Part shown: positions 15,527 to 19,756 of the stretch, piece after piece | Position numbering within the stretch: the first letter of the stretch is position 1 | How the letters are laid out: every line of letters begins with the position of its first letter | Assembly (NCBI GenBank): GCA_049972045.1 | Contig: JBMFKS010000055.1 | Span: forward strand, 1 to 19,756 | Length of the DNA: 19,756 nucleotides | Direction: 5' to 3' | Origin: SpSt-77 sp049972045 | Lineage (GTDB): Bacteria > Chloroflexota > Anaerolineae > B4-G1 > DUEL01 | Position numbers and translations under genes: made by a program | The notes under the pieces: generated by a model | Database searches by the model: none | What the model was told of the DNA's origin: nothing | Seen by the model: the letters and a program-made list of their open reading frames with translations, nothing else

Positions 15527-15766
15527 CAGGGGTTACGCAGTTGGACCGTAGGGGGGATTGCTTCGCGGCTTCGCCGCTCGCAATGACCTTCCCAAGGAGC
15601 GCAAGATGTCATTGCGAGGGCGCGCAGCGCCCGAAGCAATCCCCTCGCGGGCCGGGAGATCGCTTCGCCGCCTGCGGCGGCTCGCGATGACGCCCCGCGT
15701 CATTGCGAGCCCTCGGCCCGAGGGGGCACGGAGTGCCGAAGCAATCTCCCGATTGCGTAAGTCCTG
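15527..15766. mobile_element. MITE-like element with TIRs and 6-bp target duplication
   Basis: The left end reads CAGGGGTTACGCAG (15527-15540). The right end, read on the other strand, is CAGGACTTACGCAA (15766-15753). They match at 11 of 14 positions. The element is 240 bp and flanked by the direct repeat TCATAG (15521-15526 and 15767-15772). It encodes no transposase; its interior is four hairpins of one palindromic family. A partial relative occupies the first 290 bases of the window (shared 14-mer at 277-290, shared 21-mer at 174-194). Confidence 0.72.
15557..15745. repeat. Array of four related hairpins, alternating orientation
   Basis: Four units bounded by ATTGC/GCAAT or ATCGC/GCGAT ends are visible: 15557-15584, 15611-15640, 15659-15688 and 15702-15745. 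Units 1 and 3 begin with the GCTTCG side, units 2 and 4 with the TTGCGAG side, so orientation alternates as in REP/BIME clusters. Each has a GC-rich internal stem. They could also terminate or stabilise the permease transcript. Confidence 0.75.
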
Positions 15767-15783
15767 TCATAGGGCGCGGATTT

Positions 15784-17316
15784 TCACCACAGCCCCCAGA
15801 GCGCGGTCGCCAGGGCGATGACGGCCAGGATGACCGTCCCGTAGATGAAGGTCTTGCGCATGGTCTGCCCCTCGCCCGCGCAGACCGTCGCGCAGCCGAC
15901 GATGACTTTGGCCGGGGCGAACATCCCGCCGACCGCGCCGCCGGTCGTCTGCGCGGCCAGGGCCAGGATGGGGTTCAGCCCGGCCAGCGTCGCCACCTGC
16001 TGCTGGAATGCGCCGAAGATGACGTTGGAGTTGGTGTTGGAGCCGGTCATGAAAGCCCCCAGGGCGCCGATGAAGGGGGAGGCCAGCAGAAACGCGGGCC
16101 CCATGACCCGGCTGACCCCTTCGGCCAGGTAGTAGGTCATCCCGGCTTGCTCCATCGTCACCGACATGCCGACCATGGTGGCAATGCCCAGGCTGGCAGG
16201 GAGGGCCCGCCGGACAACGTCCCGCCCGATGCGGCGGAGGACCCCCGGCTTATAGCGCCTCTGGCGGGCGTAGAGGGCGAAGGTGAGCAGCGAGGCGTAG
16301 ATGAGCAGCGCCCCCGCGTGGCCAAAGACGGGAATGCCGGTGGTGAACCCCGCAGGCGTCCGCCAGCCGCGCGCGGTAACCAGTTCGGGTACCGCCACGC
16401 GGAGGACCGTTCGTCCCAAAACATCCTTCACCGGTGGCACCAGTTGGGCAAGGAGCACGATGGCGATCAGGATGCCGTAGGGGGCCAGCGCCGTCCGGAT
16501 TCTCATACTGCCGGGAGGATCGGGGCTGGAAGAACCGGACGGGGTGAAGAACCGCGCCCAGAGGACGCTGACGCCGATCCCCACCAGTCCCGCGCACATC
16601 CCACCGATGGCCCACATCCGGGCGCGGACGACCAGATACTGGGTCCCGGCCATCGCCGTCCCGATGAGGAGCAGGGGGAGCCATCCGTACCGCAGCGCTG
16701 GGGGGCCGCCCGCGGCCCAGAGGACTCCGGCGCCGCAGAGAAAGCAGGCCAGTCCCAGGAGCAGGGCCGAGGGAGGGCCCAGTTCCTCCCCCGGTCGGCC
16801 CGTGGCGGCCATCAGCGCGTAGAACGAGGAGCCCAGGGAGCCGAAGGTGACCGCCCAGGAGTGGCCGATAGAGGGGATGACGACGGCGGGAATGGCCGGG
16901 AAGCCCAGCCCCAGCAGCAGCGGGGCCAGGACGGCAACGGGAACGCCGAAGCCGCCCACGCCCTGGAGGAACGCGCTGAAGGCCCAGCCCAGGATGAGCG
17001 CCTGGAGCGCCCGGTCGGCCGTCAGGCGGGGAAGACCCAGGCCGATGGCGGCCACCGCCCCGGCCTCGTCGGTCACCCGGTAGAAGAGCAGGGCGGGCCA
17101 GATGATGTAGAGGACGAAGAGGGTAAAGAATACCCCGCGCACCTGGGCCCAGAGGAGGACGGAGGGGCCGGCGCCGAAGCGCAGGGCCGCGACGGCCAGG
17201 GCCACCAGCCACCCGACCAGCCCCGCTCGTACTCCGCTCCAGCGCAACCCCACCATCAGCCCCAGAACGGTCGCGATAGGGGTCAGAGAGAGCAACCAAT
17301 CCAGCAGAAAAACCAT
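15784..17316 (-). CDS. lldP: L-lactate permease family transporter
   Basis: About 510 residues with roughly a dozen hydrophobic segments. LctP/LldP family markers are present: FLQGVGGFGVPVAVLAPLLLGLG, GHSWAVTFGSLGSSF, GSNTNSNVIFGAFQQQVATLAG and GGMFAPAKVIVGCATV. Members carry lactate or glycolate with protons across the inner membrane. ATG 17316 (MVFLLDWLLSL) was chosen because AAGGA at 17328-17324 lies 7 bases upstream; an in-frame ATG at 17361 would add 15 non-conserved residues. No lactate dehydrogenase gene adjoins it, so lactate is the family substrate, not a proven one. In transcription order it precedes queG, from which it was separated by the inserted element. Confidence 0.92.
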   Translation of the reverse strand: MVFLLDWLLSLTPIATVLGLMVGLRWSGVRAGLVGWLVALAVAALRFGAGPSVLLWAQVRGVFFTLFVLYIIWPALLFYRVTDEAGAVAAIGLGLPRLTADRALQALILGWAFSAFLQGVGGFGVPVAVLAPLLLGLGFPAIPAVVIPSIGHSWAVTFGSLGSSFYALMAATGRPGEELGPPSALLLGLACFLCGAGVLWAAGGPPALRYGWLPLLLIGTAMAGTQYLVVRARMWAIGGMCAGLVGIGVSVLWARFFTPSGSSSPDPPGSMRIRTALAPYGILIAIVLLAQLVPPVKDVLGRTVLRVAVPELVTARGWRTPAGFTTGIPVFGHAGALLIYASLLTFALYARQRRYKPGVLRRIGRDVVRRALPASLGIATMVGMSVTMEQAGMTYYLAEGVSRVMGPAFLLASPFIGALGAFMTGSNTNSNVIFGAFQQQVATLAGLNPILALAAQTTGGAVGGMFAPAKVIVGCATVCAGEGQTMRKTFIYGTVILAVIALATALWGLW

Positions 17317-17408
17317 CCCGTTTTCCTTACAAAAGCACCCCGGCGGTGAGTAACCACCCATCGGGGGCCCATCTCCACACCGGTAAGGGCGGCGCGGGGG
17401 TTGCTTGT

Positions 17409-17437
17409 AGTGTAATACAGAAGGCGGCCCCCGTCAA
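17409..17437 (-). promoter_or_regulatory. Candidate promoter of lldP
   Basis: On the minus strand TTGACG (17437-17432) and TACACT (17414-17409) are spaced by 17 bases, about 90 bases upstream of ATG 17316. The -35 box is good and the -10 box moderate. The -35 lies in the arm and loop of a perfect inverted repeat at 17424-17454. Confidence 0.55.
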
Positions 17438-17454
17438 GTCCCGGCGGGGGCCGC
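17424..17454. promoter_or_regulatory. 10-bp inverted repeat over the lldP -35 region
   Basis: GCGGCCCCCG (17424-17433) and CGGGGGCCGC (17445-17454) are perfect reverse complements around an 11-base loop. The position over the -35 box fits an operator; as RNA it would form a strong hairpin. It does not match the known LldR operator pattern. The rest of the 17317-17602 spacer holds no gene and no clear plus-strand promoter. Confidence 0.5.
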
Positions 17455-17602
17455 AGGTTGATTTTCCAGACGATGATCAGGGAGCGACGTCCATTGAGTT
17501 AACCATTGAAGCCTTCCGCCTGAGAAAATCGGCGATTCTCGTCTCTGCCCCCTCTGTTTCCCACCGTCACCGGAAAGATGCTGGATGCGAAGGGAGGCCG
17601 CT

Positions 17603-18457
17603 ATGGCTGAGCAGAAAGGCTGGATTTACCTCGTTTGCCCCGCTCTTCTTCCAAGGGTGGCTCGTATCTTCATCGCTGTCCTTTTCCCGATCGTCCTTTT
17701 GGCTCTCACGATGGCCTTTGTCGCTGGCCGTGGGCCCGCTTCGGTCCGGGCCGCTCCTGCCGCCGATTCCCCACGGGACATTGAGCGACCGGCTTTCTCT
17801 CTCCAGACCGGGCCGCGGGCGGGCACGGCGCCCCCGGTGGTGCAGTTCACCGACCGCTCTACGCAATCGGCCCTGCCAACCCCAACGCCGGAAGGCCAAA
17901 AGCCCGGTGATCCATCCCAAACCAACATCTCTGCCTCCAGCAACGTTTCAGAATCAGACGGACAGGGCATTTCCCCATCCCCGCTACCCCGTGGTTTTGA
18001 TGAACTGATTGCTTATTATTTTGACGATAGCAACTTGTGGCAGTATGTGTCACCACGTATACTTACGACGCGGCGAACCGTCTCCTCACCTCCTCATCTC
18101 CCCAGCACCTCATCTCCTACGGGTGGGATGCGCGGGGCAACCTCATCGGCGATGGCACGTTTACATATGCCTACAGCGCCGCCGGGCGAATGGTGCGGGC
18201 GCAGTCCATCACCGCCACCATCGTCTACACCTACACCGCCGACGGGCTGCGGGTGGGGCAGGCGGTGGATGGTGTGGAGACGACGTTCGCGTGGGACTGG
18301 GCCGCGCCGGTGCCGGAGGTGCTGCTGGCGGGGAGCACCCGCTACCTGGTGGGCCACGAGACGTCGGGGTGGTGGAACGGCAATCGGTGGGCCTACATCC
18401 TGCCCGATGCGCTGGGGAGCGTGCGGCAGGTGGCGGATGGCGCCGGCGCCGTGGTGA
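17603..18457 (+). pseudogene. N-terminal secretion fragment of a broken RHS-type protein
   Basis: ATG 17603 has AGGGAGG at 17591-17597. The product starts with a signal peptide (hydrophobic RIFIAVLFPIVLLALTMAFVAG, likely cleavage after VRAAPA). A Ser/Thr/Pro-rich low-complexity stretch follows to about residue 130, then FDELIAYYFDDSNLWQYV. After about 18050 this frame becomes implausible (Arg/Ser/Thr-rich), while the YD-repeat sequence continues in another frame from VTTYTYDAANR. The nominal open frame runs to 18457, but only 17603 to about 18050 looks coding. A single-base deletion in the TATGTGTCACC region could explain the shift. The small size of the N-terminal part suggests that the RHS core was also lost. 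Confidence 0.6.
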
Positions 18458-19323
18458 ACACCCGCGAGTGGACACCGTACGGTGAGGAGGTGGGCGGCGC
18501 GCGGCCCGGCCCGGGCTACACCGGGGAGTGGCAGGATGCGGATGTGGGGCTGGTGTACCTGCGGGCGCTGATAGAACTGCGGCTGGTGGCCTTTGCTGCA
18601 GAGCGTCTGGGGGCAGCGATGGGCGGGCCGCAGCGGTTTCGGGAGGAGATGGGTATGATCTTTGTTGTGGCGAAAACCGCTTCTGCGTGTGGTCGGGGTT
18701 GTACGATGGGGGGTCGGATTGAGTTGCTGGATCGGGGCAGGCCGCCGGAGGAGGGGACGTCCCTGGGGGATCTGATCATCAATGGCTGGGTCAACTTTGA
18801 TGCCTGGACGATCGTCCACGAATTGGGGCATCTTTGGGATGGGAGGTATGGGGGGCGATTGTCCAGGGGGCTGGAGCGGTTCACGGGGGGTCGCACCAAT
18901 CTCTGGGAGGGATACGGTCTGCTTTACAGTGGCAAATGCGATCCGCCGAATTTTCGGCTGCCCGGGTGCAACCGGGCGGGGTACTTTTACGGCGGCATTC
19001 CGCCCAAGGGTTCGGACATCAACTTCAACCGGGAGGAGGACTTCGCCGAATCGGTGACAGCATACGTCTTCCCGGAAGAGGCGCAACGACAAGTAGAAAG
19101 GTGGCACGGTACCCCCTATGAGCGACTGCTCTGGTATCCAGATTATCGCGCGACGGTTCGCTGGCAATATATGAATCTCCTGCAAAAACTCACCGCAGAG
19201 GACGCAGAGAGCGCAGAGATTTTCTTTAAAATATTGCTCTGCGTACTCTGCGGTAAAATGACCTTTTTGCAGTGGACTCAATATATCAATGGTCTGATTG
19301 AGGGTACCATCGCCATTCCTTGA
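18037..19323 (+). pseudogene. RHS/YD-repeat remnant with C-terminal HExxH metallopeptidase domain
   Basis: The frame holds the last YD repeats (TYTYDAANRLLTS, YGWDARGNLIGDGT, YTYTADGLRVG) and the RHS core end (DALGSVRQVADGAG, TPYGEEVGG, YTGEWQDADVGLVYLRA). The usual RYYDP..GRF signature after YLRA is missing and replaced by unrelated sequence. A variable tip follows, with a zinc-peptidase motif H261-E262-L-G-H265 and a likely third ligand E338 in EDFAESVTAYV. Such tips in RHS proteins can be toxins or self-processing domains; here the role is inferred. GTG 18037 is only nominal, as translation probably began at 17603 before a frameshift. The C-terminus carries an in-frame 38-codon insertion (19165-19278). 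If the frameshift is real the protein is not made intact. Confidence 0.7.
19165..19290. repeat. In-frame palindromic repeat insertion with flanking direct repeats
   Basis: An 18-bp inverted repeat (19192-19209 with 19237-19254, one mismatch) lies inside a shorter outer pair CTGCAAAAA (19180-19188) and TTTTTGCAG (19264-19272). Direct repeats CAATATATGAAT (19165-19176) and CAATATATCAAT (19279-19290), 11 of 12 identical, flank it. Repeat to repeat is 114 bases, exactly 38 codons. The element resembles the widespread CGCAGAGGACGCAGAG-type dispersed repeats. Confidence 0.75.
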
Positions 19324-19333
19324 GGAGGCCGGG

Positions 19334-19753
19334 ATGTTTTCAAAGGCAAGATCAACCATACTAGGCAGGCATGTGCGTGGAGTCAGGGCTTGTTCGGTGA
19401 TACTGATGTGCCTCGCGCTCAGTGCGTGTACTTGCCAGCCGACACCGAAGCCTACGATAGACATTGGGGATGGTGGTTTCTTGTCGGAAGAGCCGTGTGG
19501 TCCACCTTGCTTCTGGGGAATCATCCCCGGAGAGACTACGGAAGCAGAGGTTGCGGAGATTCTGGAGCAGAGGGGGATTTATGCTGCCTGCGAGACCTGG
19601 GTTAGCAAGTTTGAAGAAGGTAGCAAGGGGATAGATTGCGGATCGCGGGTTTTCATCAGCATTGAGCAAGGAGATGATCTAGTGGTCAGTCAAGTTTATA
19701 CTTATGGGTCCGAATGGCCGACGCGGCCAGGGGCCCATGCAGGCCACAAGTAG
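19334..19753 (+). CDS. Small putative lipoprotein
   Basis: This 139-residue protein has a basic N-terminus, a hydrophobic stretch and a lipobox L29-S30-A31-C32 (CLALSAC), so it should be lipid-anchored outside the cytoplasm. The mature part has PCGPPCFWGIIPGETTEAEVAEILEQRG, a pattern I associate with small hypothetical lipoproteins of this group, and further cysteines (C38, C67, C71 and others). ATG 19334 follows GAGGAGG (19322-19328), which overlaps the RHS remnant stop codon, so the two would be translated together. An earlier in-frame start at 19298 is less likely. Function is unknown; protection against the neighbouring metallopeptidase tip is possible but unproven. The stop (19751-19753) is three bases from the window edge. 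Confidence 0.72.
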   Translation: MFSKARSTILGRHVRGVRACSVILMCLALSACTCQPTPKPTIDIGDGGFLSEEPCGPPCFWGIIPGETTEAEVAEILEQRGIYAACETWVSKFEEGSKGIDCGSRVFISIEQGDDLVVSQVYTYGSEWPTRPGAHAGHK

Positions 19754-19756
19754 GGC

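Noticed and set aside
15527..15766. CRISPR array
   Set aside because: The repeated units are inverted hairpins in alternating orientation, not direct repeats with unique spacers.
15703..17349. 548-residue plus-strand open frame opposite the lactate permease
   Set aside because: Hydrophilic, Gly/Asp/Gln-rich antisense image of a membrane protein gene, with no motif.
17340..17400. Riboswitch in the lldP leader
   Set aside because: Only short GGTG/CACC and CCCC/GGGG pairings are visible, with no match to a known riboswitch core.
17424..17454. Intrinsic terminator
   Set aside because: There is no upstream gene on the plus strand and no T-run after the stem on either strand.

Overview
The window reads as chromosomal DNA of a GC-rich bacterium, most likely a member of the Chloroflexota (Anaerolineae-like). 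This is inferred from the gene mix (a membrane M28 peptidase, an HpnA-like epimerase without hopanoid genes, a gingipain-type C25 peptidase ending in a VFLPLV motif, an RHS remnant with a metallopeptidase tip) and from the abundance of small palindromic repeats. No rRNA, tRNA, CRISPR array or phage module was seen.

Layout. Positions 1-360 are non-coding and repeat-rich. From 361 to 9603 a plus-strand cluster starts at a near-ideal sigma-70 promoter overlapped by a HutC-type operator. It encodes a GntR/HutC regulator, a class III aminotransferase, a membrane-spanning M28 peptidase, a membrane-anchored alpha/beta hydrolase, an HpnA-like NAD epimerase and a 1278-residue protein. That protein joins four domains in one frame: FGGY sugar kinase, D-2-hydroxyacid dehydrogenase, SCP2 lipid-binding domain and class II (FucA-type) aldolase. 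All catalytic residues that could be checked are present. It is the most unusual gene in the window and looks like a sugar or sugar-acid catabolic pathway built into one polypeptide.

From 9640 to 17316 everything is on the minus strand. In transcription order these are a lactate permease, epoxyqueuosine reductase (queG), a secreted C25 peptidase, a two-helix membrane protein of unknown function with its own promoter, and a SAM methyltransferase. A 240-bp MITE-like element, with imperfect terminal inverted repeats and a 6-bp target duplication, lies between the permease and queG. The queG start codon falls inside the duplication, so the two genes were probably about 13 nt apart before the insertion.

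From 17603 to the end the plus strand resumes with a secretion-signal fragment, a frame-shifted RHS/YD-repeat remnant carrying a C-terminal HExxH metallopeptidase domain, and a small lipoprotein. The RHS C-terminus contains an in-frame 38-codon insertion made by a palindromic repeat element flanked by 12-bp near-identical direct repeats.

A recurring theme is small mobile or palindromic DNA entering or shaping coding sequence: inside the FGGY domain, at the queG start, in the RHS tip, and possibly in the linker of the four-domain fusion.
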